A stretch of 42,226 bases of DNA from Gnetum montanum (GCA_015680685.1 MNCI01010502.1:126001-168226); one strand, 5' to 3'. Positions 25,490-36,611 are shown, counted from the first letter of the stretch. A program made the numbers and translations. Notes: generated by a model not told the origin, from the letters alone.

Positions 25490-27000
25490 TAGGTGATGTG
25501 TGGGCCTCAAGAGACATGGGCAAGAATACCAAAAAATAAAAGGAGGAGAAATATGTCTTATATGTTAAGATTTGGCTAAGATTTCTAGCTTCTTATCCTT
25601 ACACGTTGAGGGTTAAGTTAGTGTTGATCATAGGTGGGCCTCATAGATCACTAGTCAATTCATCTTGAGTTCTACACAATGTATTGTAAAAATTGACCAA
25701 AAAATAAAGTCTTGAATGTTTCTAAAACTAGCCTCTAGCCCCATACTTTGTAAATCTAAGTCCCACATGCTATGGTAGCATGTGGGTCAACATGTATAAA
25801 TTGGATTCCTTACCAAACATTGAAAATATCAACTTCATACATAATGCTAGTATGTGAAGCAAGAACATAAACTTTACATTGTTAAACATAGCAATAAGCT
25901 ATTCAAAGAATCCTAGGAAATTTCAAAAACTTTGAAAAAATTTCTAAGCACAAAAAATCCACATAAGGTAGCCTATGTATTGAGGGTTTAGAGCCCACAC
26001 ATTGGAAACCTTAGTCCCACATGCTAGGCCAACTTGTGGGCCAATGTGTGAGATACCAAGAACCTCTTAACTTGATCAATATGGGTCATATAATATCTAC
26101 GATGATTAAAAGAACTACAAGTCTTACCTCATAGCCTAGATGCTACCATGGAAGCCTCAAAACACTAAAAACCTAGTTGAAAATGCCCATAAACTACTAG
26201 GTTCAATCCCACACATTGGCAATCAAGCCCCACATGATGGGGCATGTGTGGGGTAGTGTGTGAAGCCCATACTAATAATCGATATGTTAAATTTTGTTCA
26301 AAAGTTTCTTGCTGAGTCTCACAAGACCTAGAATAGAAAATTGACCAAGAAATTGATCTTCACAAGCTATGCAAACTAGGATTTGGCCTTTCACATTGAA
26401 AATCCTAGTTCCATACATTGGGCCACATGTGGAACAAATTGTAAATATCTACAAGCCTCTAACTTAGTTAATGTAACTCAAAATTTTCCTTGAATAACCC
26501 AATAAATTACAAAACCCTAAACATTATCATAGAAGCCTATAGTAGTAAAAAAAAACCTTATTTAAACCCTTACAAACTAGTATTCCAAGTTCCACACATT
26601 GGAGGGTTAAGCCCCACATGTTTTAGCATCATGTGGGCCAAGGTATGAAGTCTACAGCAATAATAAGCAAATCAAAAATTGCTTAAACATTGCCAAGATG
26701 GATCCCACATGTTAAAGACTTGATCCAAAGTGGTCATAAGCTACCTTAATGGGTTCCACAAGCCTAAAACCTAGTATAAACTACTCATATGCTAGGAATA
26801 CAGATCCCACATGTTGGAATTCAGCCTTGAAGTATCCACACATTGTGGATCTCAGCCTCACATGGTAGGCTAATGTATGAACGAATGTATGGAACACAAA
26901 CAAACTTTTAATCTGAATAACCTAGCTCATATGTTGCCTACATAGGCCTTACATGTTGGGAATATGATGCAAAAAGCTCACACATTGAGGAGATGGTTCT
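25490..27000. repeat. Diverged tandem array, about 200-bp period, CCCACATG hairpin core
   Basis: Units recur near 25,500, 25,762, 26,016, 26,228, 26,410, 26,613 and 26,793-26,860. Each carries 'cacacattgg...tta(g)tcccacatg..tag...catgtgggcc..tgtatga'. At 25,762-25,786 CCCACATGCTA and TAGCATGTGGG pair perfectly over 11 bp around a 3-base loop. The other units keep a decayed form of this hairpin. No coding content. Confidence 0.75.
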
Positions 27001-27454
27001 CACATGCTAGATACATTATTTTTAAGCTTTTTTTAATATTCTACCCTTAAAAAATTAGTTTTCCATCAATTTTCATAGGATTTTTCCTTAATTTGATTAT
27101 TTTTACAGGATTTTTTCTTATTTTAACATTTTTGCTAGCTTTGTTTAATTATTTTACTAGTTAACAACTTATTTTTTATAGATTTTTAGTTATTTTGATA
27201 ATTTATAGTCTATTTCCTTTAAATTTCTACTTGTTTCAACAATATATTACCTATTATTACTAGGTTCTTTATTTTGACTATAGAATCACCTGAAAAAATA
27301 AATACCAGTATTTAATATAATTTTGACAATGTTGGACTTTGTTTGACCTTCTTCTACATTATTTGATATCATTTGGTATATTATTCAACAACATTCAATA
27401 TCATTTCAATACCATTTGATATCATTTGATAACATTTTTCATCATTTCAATATT
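27001..27454. other. AT-rich spacer
   Basis: T-rich, with repeated 'atcatttgatatcattt' words near 27,360-27,450. No gene seen. Confidence 0.5.
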
Positions 27455-29092
27455 GAAACACCACTAAAATTTCATGTTGCAACCTTCATTTTCTAACTTG
27501 GGAAAGGACTCATTGTAAATGTTGGATATGTAGACCAAGAGATACTATATTGCATACTTCAGCTTTTTTAGGCCAACAAATGCTCTAAAAGATATTATTT
27601 CCATGTTTCTCAAATAGAAATAGGTACCATGTGTTCATATTTCGGCTTAGGAAGGCTGAAAACACCTTTGCAATGGCCAAAAATTTCATTTTCATTTGTT
27701 TTTATAGGGGTATAACTCCAACTACGCTGGAGCCATTTTCAATAGTGACTAGAACTACACTTTCAATAGTCACAGTAACTACATTTTCAATAGTCATAGT
27801 AGCTATAGCCAATGTAGTCACCACCAAGACCTAGCAAAAGCACAATAGTGGAATTGTTGGAATTGTTGGTTTTCCAACAACACCTAGCATAGTCATTCCA
27901 AGTTAACAATGGCAAGCATAGATAGCATTCTCCACTAGGCATGGCACTTTCCAATGGATTACACCATTTATGTAGTTTCCAACATCTTTTCCATTTTCCA
28001 ACACCTCCACCATAGTCACAAAAGCCTATTTACTATTTTTAGTAAAAGGATGGATTTTGTGGATGTAGTCCATTCTAGACTTATCCTAAATGGCAACAAT
28101 GCTAGCAGTAGTTGACCAACTACACTAATAGTAGATAGCCAACTATGCTAGTAGTAGTTGACTAACTACGTTGGTAGTAAACAACCAACTTCACTGATAA
28201 TAGTTAACCAACTACACTAGTAGTAAATAGCCAACTACTCTAGTAGTAGTTGATAACTACACTAATAGTAGTTAACCAACTACACTAGTAGAAGTTGATC
28301 AACTACATTGATAGTAGTTGACAACTACGGTTGCAGTAGTGATCATTACAAGCCCACAATCAATGCCAATCTATCAACAATAAATGGTAGTCCCAAAATG
28401 GCAACCCTAACCCTATAAATACCCAATGTTAACACCATTTTCTAGTTTTGAATTTTGACATTTTGCATCCCATACAATAGTTTCCAAATCTTGGCATTTT
28501 TAGCATTCACACCTATTCTAAATTTTGGCACTCTAAGCACTTTTGCAATTTGTCATTTCAAAACCTTTTTGTAGCAATACCATTTTCCATTTTCATAGTC
28601 ATTTCCATTACCTATCAAATCCATTTGTAATCCAACTACATTTTTAGCAGTAGAAACTAGCACTATGCTAGGCATAGACACCCCCACATACTTATCATTA
28701 CTGATGAAAGTGCAAACCCCATCCAATTTCTATATCCATTGGTAGCCATCAAAAATCCATTAGAGCCATTACATCCACACCTAGTAGTGTTGTTTGGTGG
28801 TAAAAACTAGGATGATGTTGGGAACAGAGACTCCCATGTAGTTTCCATTACTTCAAACGTGCAATGCCAATCCCATTTCCACATAACAAATTTGGTGAAA
28901 ACTGATAGAAAGTTATAGTAGGTCAAAACTATGAAGAAACTAGATCATGGAGTCAACCTTCTCTAATAGACTTTAGGCTTTGGCAAGTGACTTCTTATGC
29001 CCTTGGCACAAGCCTATATGTCGTGAACTCCATCTTTATTTGTATTCTCATATAAATTTGGTAGTTCATGTTGTAAAAATTTTGATTTCCAC
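27455..29092 (+). repeat. LTR-like block of element E type, right copy
   Basis: Plus-strand counterpart of the minus-strand block 10,025-11,425. It starts near 'gaaacaccactaaaat' and is cut at 29,092 by element A, still within similarity ('gttcatgttgt'). The rest of this element would lie beyond A, outside the window. It differs from the left copy by the 23-bp minisatellite. Confidence 0.6.
28108..28335. repeat. 23-bp minisatellite, 10 units
   Basis: Ten head-to-tail units like 'gtagttgaccaactacactagta', eight of 23 bp and two of 22 bp. Each contains the palindrome GTTGACCAAC or a variant; one unit reads GTTGATCAAC. It lies inside the right LTR-like block and is absent from the left copy. 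Confidence 0.9.
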
Positions 29093-29639
29093 TGTCACAT
29101 CCCCATTTCCAAATGATGCTACTACCTAATGAAGATGGTGTCTCTTTCATAACAAGTGTTATTGTTATCTAAACAAGACCCAAAAGGGCATGTTGTAATA
29201 ACAAATGTTTCTCTTAAGATAACCTTTGGGGTTTTTACCTAAGGCATTTATATCCATGGTTAGAGGTCATGCCAGCATGGAATGGTGGAGTCGATATAGG
29301 CAAGTCACGATAAGCTAGGTGAAGGAGGATAGAAAGTGGACAGGCCATCCTTTCTAGCCAAGTTATAGGCCTAACCATGGTGGCAACGCTAGATTTCCTC
29401 TAAGAGATAGATTCCAAAGGAAGAAAACCCCAAGGGACACTCTCAAAGCATGATCTAGATACACTATTCCATATCAATAAAGCATTCTTTTTTTCTCTTT
29501 CTATATTTTCTTACTATTTCCTTTATACATAATGTTGAATATTACATAGATTTTACATTTCGTATATTATTTTCTTACACATAATGTCTAATATATCATA
29601 TTTTTGACATTTTCCATGACATCCAGGGACAAGATGTCA
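29093..29639 (+). repeat. Element A 5' LTR
   Basis: 547 bp, TGTCACATCC...GATGTCA. Matches 41,628-42,179 along its length. It contains an AATAAA-type polyadenylation signal near 29,478 ('tcaataaagcatt') and a weak TATA-like 'catttatat' near 29,247. The end was placed by the primer site that follows. Confidence 0.85.
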
Positions 29640-29643
29640 TAAT

Positions 29644-29655
29644 TGGTATTAGAGC
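29644..29655 (+). other. Element A primer binding site (tRNA-iMet)
   Basis: TGGTATTAGAGC, one transition away from TGGTATCAGAGC, the complement of the initiator tRNA-Met 3' end used by many plant LTR elements. It begins four bases after the 5' LTR. Confidence 0.85.
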
Positions 29656-30720
29656 AAACAACAACCCAAGGGTCATTCATAACCATGGGCCAACTACAGC
29701 ATGAATCTAATGATGAATCTTAAAGCCACAACACATGGAAAGCCATTGATCATCATTGGATGTACCATATGTTGTGATGCAAGTTAGAAGATACCTTTCC
29801 ATTAACTTCACAAACAATGGATCATGCATTTAGATCCAAGCAACCAATAAAATTCTTTCATAGATATCATTAATCGACAAAGATCTAATCATGGCTCATG
29901 AAGATTCATCAATTGCAAGAGATGTTGGTAAGAAAATGATACACTAGTCTAGGTAACTCTTACCCATCTTAATACTATAATTATTAATTGATAAGTATCA
30001 TTGTTAAATTTCTTTCAAGAAAGTTAGTAACCATGACCTAAATTGATCTTGTTTTGTTGAAATTCAATATCAAAGTAATTTAGAAGATTACAAGTTACCA
30101 TATGTTAGCCTAGAAATGTTAGTTCAACAAAATAGGCTATTTTGGTCCCTTTAATTCATGAAAAATTAACTTTATTTTTGAACCTAAAACTATATCTAAC
30201 ACATAGTACTTGTCAAGATAATTCCAATAGTACAAATTTCGTTTCAATTAGACTTACCATTTGAGAGATATTGATCTTTAAAATTTCTCATTATGTATAT
30301 ATTAAAATAATATTAATTTATTATTTTATTATTTGAACAAAAAAATTTCAAAATTTTAGAGTCAGAAATAAACCTAGAATTTTCATTTACTCATACCATA
30401 CCCATACCTTGTCATCGGCCGAACCACTATGTCAACCATAGAGACAAGGTGGAATAAAATAATAATAAAAGATTTAAATTTTTTAAGTGGGAGGTTGTGG
30501 GCTCAAACCTCAACCCCCAACTTTTAAAAAATGATGAAATAATAATTTATTTCTAAAAAATGAAAAAAAAAATTTATTTTAAAAATTTTAAGAGGAAGAT
30601 CATAGGTTCAAACCTCAACAGCCTCCCCCCTTCCAACCCCACCCCTCCCCTAAACTTTAAAAATATGCTTTCTATTCTAAAATAAGTAAAATAAAATAAT
30701 AAGAATAATTTATATTTAAA
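29656..30720 (+). other. Element A interior, left, no gene found
   Basis: Where gag would be expected, no frame with Gag features is visible. A/T homopolymer runs are common near 30,300-30,720. Confidence 0.55.
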
Positions 30721-30724
30721 AAAA

Positions 30725-30960
30725 ATTGTAGGCCATGCTGGCCTTGCAAGGATCATGTAGGCCCAACAAGAGCCACATAGGCCTTGTGGGCTACACAGGC
30801 ACAGTAGGCCCCACAAGCCTTGTAAGATGCACAGGCCCTGTAGGGGCTGCACAACCTTGCCATATTGCTACCACATGCCACCAATCCACCTTGCCACCAA
30901 CCATGTGCCATGTTGCCTACTTCACTCCACACCAATCCTCCTAGCTACAACATGCTAGCT
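30725..30960. repeat. AGGCC-rich degenerate repeat
   Basis: Locally GC-richer stretch with recurrent 'taggcc..acaagcc..gta' words at roughly 15-20 bp intervals. Open frames here on both strands follow from the repeat and are not taken as genes. Confidence 0.55.
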
Positions 30961-31201
30961 ACCATGATGCTCCACCCTACAGTTGTCAAACAAGCCACTA
31001 CTACCTAAACTAATGTCATTTCCACACTCTCCACCTCGTGACCTCCAGCACATGCACCCTTGCAATCACTACCTTGGAGCACTACCACTACTACAACCTA
31101 GATCATACTTTTTCACCTGCTATAGAAACTCACACCTATAGTCTACAGAAAGCCTTGCTGCATTTCCTATAGTCACTATTGATCATGCTACTGCTACCCA
31201 T

Positions 31202-31380
31202 CTACGCCACTATAAACCTCCTCTTACACCACTATAAATTACCTCTTGCATCACTATAACCCACCTCCCATGCTACTACAAATTTCCTCCCAAGCTGCTA
31301 GAAATCGCCTCTTGCATTGCCATAAATTGCCTTCCACACTACCACAAATCGCCTCTTTAAACATTGCTAGAAACCACCTC
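31202..31380. repeat. 22-bp minisatellite, about 8 units
   Basis: Units like 'cttgcatcactataaattgcct' (22 bp, with drift) repeat about eight times. Lies inside element A. Confidence 0.8.
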
Positions 31381-31782
31381 TCTATCACATGCAAAGTCAT
31401 GCAGGCCTAGTCAAGGACTACACAGGCCTTAAGATTAGTTGTGCATGCTCAGTCAAGGGCTACACTAGCCCAATCAAGGGTCATGTAAGGCTTGAGATGG
31501 GCTAGGTGAACCCTGAGATGGGTCATGCCTACCCAGAGCAGGGTTGCACAGACCCTAAAATGACCATCATCTATGTAGTGAAAATTTCTATCAATAAACC
31601 AAAAAATTGAATTTTCCAACAATTGATGAGAATTTTGAAATTCCTGTCAAGTGATGAAAGAAAACTAACTTTTTTAAGAAAACATTTCATTAGTAATTGT
31701 TAATTTAAATTGAAAACATGCACAAATATTTTCAAAAATTCGAATTGACACCTTGGTAATAATGGGGATAAAAAATTTGTCA

Positions 31783-31845
31783 CTAAGTGTGCTCACACTA
31801 GACTAGAATTAGGATGGGTGACCTCTTGGGAAGTCTTGTTTTTCA
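31783..31845 (+). ncRNA. 5S rRNA-derived fragment (3' half, pseudogene)
   Basis: 'ctaagtgtgctc' followed by 'aggatgggtgacctct' and 'tgggaagtc' matches the plant 5S rRNA interval from the A box ('TTAAGCGTGCTT') through the C box ('AGGATGGGTGACCTCC') and 'TGGGAAGTCC', with correct spacing. The 5' half is not recognisable. It lies in the interior of element A on the element's strand. It cannot be a working 5S gene, but both internal RNA polymerase III promoter boxes are largely kept. Origin could be a Cassandra-like element (which carries 5S sequence in its LTR), a 5S-derived SINE, or a direct insertion. Confidence 0.8.
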
Positions 31846-32158
31846 TGCCAAAGGTCCAAAACTTTAGAAACCATAACTTTTGATTTCCAAAGCCTTTTTC
31901 AATGAAAAAACAATTGTTTCCTATAGTTTTCAACCTTCTTGACACAGATCCATCCCAAGGAACTCAAAAAATTATCTTTTACTCCTTGCCCAATATAGCA
32001 TCTTGAGATCCTCAAAAGTTTAATTTTCACACAACATGAGCATAGGTAGTTCTTTTTCAACATATGAGCAGTCCTTCTCAACATTTTTTACCCTTTTGAA
32101 CTTAATGGTGAGGTTAGATTTATCATCTAGGCACTTGATAATTCAATTGATGGGATGT

Positions 32159-32235
32159 GATATCGCATGAGCCACGATATCGCAGCCATCGCGATATCAC
32201 ATTCTCCCCCGCGATATCGCATACACAATATCGCG
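32159..32235. promoter_or_regulatory. Cluster of GCGATATCGC-type palindromes in the LTR U3
   Basis: Core motifs at about 32,159 (GATATCGC), 32,175 (CGATATCGC), 32,191 (GCGATATCAC), 32,211 (the perfect palindrome GCGATATCGC) and 32,228 (AATATCGCGG). They lie just upstream of the TATA box. The 3' LTR has the same sites with C-to-T/G-to-A decay. The partial LTR of element C keeps GCGATATCGC and GCGATAT. Position suggests a transcription-factor or methylation-related control site; that role is inference. Confidence 0.6.
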
Positions 32236-32249
32236 GTGCATCGTCATAT

Positions 32250-32258
32250 CTATAAATA
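32250..32258 (+). promoter_or_regulatory. TATA box of element B 5' LTR
   Basis: CTATAAATA, conserved in the 3' LTR at 38,745-38,753. Transcription would be expected to start about 30 bases downstream, near 32,283, and AATAAA follows at 32,425. Confidence 0.75.
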
Positions 32259-33123
32259 AGAGGTAGCTCTCCCTTGTTTCCTCATCCTAGGCTAGAAGTA
32301 GGGAAACTCTGGCAGATTGATCACTCTAGAAATAGAATATTTTCCATGTGCCCGTAATAGGAGTCCTAAAGTGAATACATCTTTATTCGAGCAACATTGT
32401 ACCTGAACACAAGTTGTGTACAGCAATAAAGACGAACTTCTTGGATAAACCTTGTAGTGCATGGAATAGGATTTTATTTAATGTTATTTACTATTTTTTC
32501 TCTCTCACCCTTATCTCATAGTAATGCAGAATGAGTACAAATTGATTACGAGCATCTAAGTGTGACTACTTGGTAACCCAGTGGCGTACTTAGGATCTAT
32601 GCTTGGTAATCCTAGTGGTAGTCGTGCACTAGGATGTGTACGGATAATCAAGGAACGGATGATTATCGCACTTAGGTTAGATTAGATTCTCTCAACCCTT
32701 TCCTCCTAGTTAAGTGCCTGAGTACGACCACTTCGAGCATGTGCATTACGCGTGGTGATCCCAACAACAATTAGCATTTGGTACCCACGATTGCATTGGT
32801 TTAGGGTGTGTATGGTAAGTGAGAATGGATGCTGACGCTAGGTTAATTTAGACTTAGTTCATTATTTGGAGTTAGTAATTAGTTTCTCAACACTTCACCT
32901 CAATAGCATAGGAGATAAAACATAAAAAATTATAAAAATCATATACCTTAGACTTACTTAACCATACATTGTGACAACTACAAGTAAGTCTGGGAAGAGA
33001 ATGAATGATTAACCCTAAGTGTTCCATGGGACGTGTAGGCACTTAGTCTGCGGAGTTCAACCGGATCATGCATGCTACGCGCATTTCGTATGGTTGAGTG
33101 TAGGGGTACCTTGCCACTCATCA

Positions 33124-33143
33124 TTGGTATCGTTGTCGGGGAC
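33124..33143 (+). other. Element B primer binding site (tRNA-Asp type)
   Basis: TTGGTATCGTTGTCGGGGAC immediately after the LTR. It fits TGGCGCCGTTGCCGGGGA (tRNA-Asp complement of Athila/Tat elements) with C-to-T type changes. Same site type as element D. Confidence 0.8.
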
Positions 33144-33267
33144 TAAGTGTTTGTGCGCTGAATAGAACATAGGATATCACTCACATCGCTGGGAGCCTAA
33201 ATGAACCTTCGGGTTAATCAAATAAGAAAAAATTTATATAACGGTAATAGCACACCGATAAGACATA

Positions 33268-36200
33268 ATGTCTTCATCTTCTTCTCATAAGAGCAACTCA
33301 TGACCTAGGGATCATACAAAGAACAGTCGGCAATCAAAAACACATAACCTAAAACAGCCGGTTCCTCAACAATATAGGGTGGAATATACTCATCCCGATG
33401 AGTATATTCCCAATTTTACCTTTATCCTCCATCAAGACGAACAGCTGCGATGGAGAGATCTACAAGGTAACATCATGTTACCTCTAGATCGATCAGTCCC
33501 AAACATGCTTCTCTGTGCTTTGGCACAGATTGGCATGATAGCATTGTATGCTGAATACGTTGCAAAAGACTTTGACACGAGGGATTATCATCCCATAGCT
33601 TTACAATGTATGAGGGACTCAAGGCAGGAGAGCCAACATACACTGTTGAAGGGCAAAAGCCTGCACGTCCTTAGTGAAATAAGAGATGGTGAACCCATTA
33701 TCATAGATTCTCTAACAAATGATGTTCCCTCTCCTAACGATGGTAAGGAGGTTGGGTATTAGAACCTATGATCAACGATACATAACACTGGTTCTAATCC
33801 TCGTGAACGCCAATTGTTCATGAAGGGGACAACAACTCATAATAAGGATGAGCACTTAGATTGTCATCACGATCAGGGCCGAAGCAGCCAAAGAGAAGGT
33901 AGGAAACATCATCATGACGATGGTTCTCCTTCTTCTTCCCCTTCTTCACATCACTCACCCTATCCTTCCACCTCTAGGCATAGCCACCATGAGCATAACG
34001 GAGAAGATAAAGGCAAGAAAAATGAGAGACCTCGACAAGAGAGTTGAGAGAGAGGAAAAGGACATGAATGAAGGGAAAGTACGGAACAACGTAGACATCA
34101 CAGGCATCATGAAAGAGATGATCATGATGAGCTCCTACTTGCAACCTGAGATATGCTTGACATAACGGAGGCTGTAAGAATTCCCACAAGGCATTTAAAA
34201 GATAGTCGAATCAAACGCTTAGACATGAACAACATCCCACGATTTGAAGGGGGATACAACGCTAATCCACAGCATCATTTATGGGCATTCCACGATGCCT
34301 GTGCCTTGCAAAATATAGAACATGAGTGGCAAAAACTTAAGTTATTTTCCAAGATACTCACCAAAGAAGTAGAGAGCTGGTACCGGTCCTTAGAGCTGGA
34401 AACCATCAAGAGGTGGAGTACGATGCTAGAACTCTTCAATGATAAATATCAAACGTACTCCAGAGTGTCTAATTTGCATAAGCAGATCCAAGGATGGAAG
34501 AAAGGTTCTCATGAATCCTTGGATGCTACCATGGCCTACTACTACACATTGTTACATCATTTCCTGGGCCATGGGTATGCTCAATGGGATCAACTTCGCC
34601 ACATCGTGGATGGGCTAAGGCATGAAACTAGAAGAACCCTTGGGACTTATGCCCAAGGGAGACTATCAGAACTTAGAGCCCATGAAGTTCATCACTTATT
34701 AGAACAAGTAGCAAAAGAAGAAGGTGAGATATGCAAAAGGGAAAGTGCAGAAGAATACAACTGTGATCCCTCCCTTCTGAAGAAGGGAGTGAAATTTTAC
34801 GATGAAGAGGATGAGTCACCACTTGAAGAGTTAGTGAACAGAAAAACCTTACCGATTCAAAAACTAACAACAGAAGTATCGGCTAAGATGGATCAATTGT
34901 TGGATTCCTTAGACTGCAGACTTGAAACTATCTTGAAAATTGTAGAAGAGTCTAAGGCAGAAAAAAGTAGTGACAAAGATAAGACAAAGCAGAGAGATTT
35001 AGGCCCTGCACATAACAAGGGTAAGGGGAAAATTACTATCTCCGATGAGGTTCTGGATTCAGACACAAATGATAACGATGGATGTGAGATCTTCCATTAT
35101 GATCATCCCAAGGGATTTTGTCCAATCATCTCACATCTGCAAAATTTTGGGATGTATGCACTTAATCCGAGACTTAACCAATGGCAAAAACCTCGAAGGT
35201 TACCTTATCCCCAAGGTAACCCAAGGTAGTTCCACCAACCGTTAATGTACTATCCAAGTGGAACTCCACCACAACCCATCAAACAGTATCAGTAGTGGCA
35301 ATACCCACAGTCATGGGAGATGCCACCGCCAACACAACAATACCCTTAACGACAACCAGACCCATATGGATATTATGTGCAGCAGCCAGTTTCTCCAAGT
35401 GACTCTATGAGTCACACAACTCCCCAACATCACTAGCAAGTTTAGGAGTACTTTAGGAGGACTCCTTCTCCTTTGGGAGGCACCCCACATACTTACCATC
35501 CCCCAAATCCACCCACACCTCTTGCACCTATAGTTCCCATACAACCTGCTCCAACAATGCAAGGGGAACTCCCTACTCAACCACAGCAACATAACACTAC
35601 GAGAGCCATAAAAATTCAACCTGCTGCTGGTTCTGACAACTGTAAAAAGAGAAGACCTTTCTTCAGAACCAAAAGCCCAGACAAGCTCTCACAACGAGCA
35701 GTTGAGTTTAGGTACACACCTCCACCATCTAGCACTTCTGAGCACCCTTCAGTCCAACAGAGCTTAACGCATACGATTATGTTAATGCATACCGTAACTA
35801 ACTGGATCAAGGTAGGCCACCTTCCCAGGAAACTAACTGATCTTGGAAGCCCCTTAATCTATTTACAAATCACCAGGAATGAACCACATAAGGCTCTTCT
35901 TGACTCAGGTTCTGGAGTCAACCTAATTTCACAAGAGATGTATCAATCTTGGAACCTACCCCAACTTAAGAAGAGCAACATCCAACTTGATCTGGCCGAC
36001 CAATCCATCACCTTTCCCTTGGGATTGGTGGAGGACATTGTTACCACTGTGTGTGGTTGGTCCTACCCAGCTGATTTCCTGGTGATTGAAGTTAATAACA
36101 ACAAAGGGGACTTCCCAATTGTAATGGGAAGGGCATGGCTAAGTATAGTAGATGCATGCCTTAGGATCCACGATCTTTCCTTGGAGATTTCTAAGATAAA

Positions 36201-36552
36201 CATTTATGGAAAGATCGAGAAGAATAAAGTTCCATGCATCACATACAGTGATTCATCGGGTGATGACATGGAGGAAATGCCTCCATGCAATAGGTGTGCC
36301 CTTGATACTTTGAAACAAAGATGCCTATATGTAGCAACCACACAACAAGTAGTGGACACCCTGTGGTTGACAGCTACTCAAAAGAACAAAAAAATATGCA
36401 AGGAACAAACTGAGGAAACAAACCATGCCAATAATGAAGGTATAGACATGTTGCAATATGAGCATCGCCAACTTCCACCCCTTAATCTAAGAACATCAAT
36501 TGGGAGAATTTGGACACTTCTTAGAAATTCAAAAAGGCGCTCATTATTTTAG
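33268..36552 (+). pseudogene. Element B Gag-protease polyprotein, one frame with 11 stops
   Basis: A single frame of 1,095 codons runs from the ATG at 33,268 (MSSSSSHK) to the TAG at 36,550. It is broken by stops at 33,301, 33,760, 33,769, 34,045, 34,069, 34,147, 35,227, 35,293, 35,347, 35,434 and 35,443, with no frameshift. Several sit where CAG, CAA or CGA would fit the context, as expected from C-to-T decay. Domains in order: an N-terminal region of about 130 residues (33,379-33,762) with no family I recognise; a His/Ser/Arg-rich linker; a capsid region (about 34,200-34,720) with WYRSLE and MLELFNDKYQTY; a degenerate zinc knuckle at 35,083-35,121 (C, His, final C kept, second Cys now Phe); a Pro/Gln-rich segment; and an aspartic protease with the active site LLDSGSG (DSG at 35,902-35,910), LADQSITFPLG, YPADFLVIE and the FPIVMGRAW motif, very like Athila-type proteases. 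It ends without RT. Confidence 0.9.
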
Positions 36553-36611
36553 ATCTCTCCCTTTCCACTTAGTCATGGAGGAGATGGCCACCTATGCTAA
36601 TCATATGGGGC

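Larger units (their letters stand above)
32148..33123 (+). repeat. Element B 5' LTR
   Basis: Starts TGATGGGATG, ends GCCACTCATCA. The first ~90 bases hold five GATATC/AATATC-core motifs, followed by a TATA box at 32,250 and a polyadenylation signal AATAAA at 32,425-32,430. Confidence 0.95.

Noticed and set aside
25500-27000. Possible CRISPR-like array of regularly spaced palindromic repeats
   Set aside because: Units are ~200 bp, strongly diverged and spacers are also repeated. This is a plant tandem repeat, with no cas genes and a eukaryotic context.
30574-30944. Open frames on both strands over the AGGCC-rich stretch
   Set aside because: Low-complexity repeat translation (repeated short Cys/Gly/Pro words), no known domain.
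31899-32147. Minus-strand open piece that might continue across the B insertion into 39,619-39,720
   Set aside because: After removing B and one TSD copy, the frames on the two sides do not join without stops, and the peptide resembles nothing I know.
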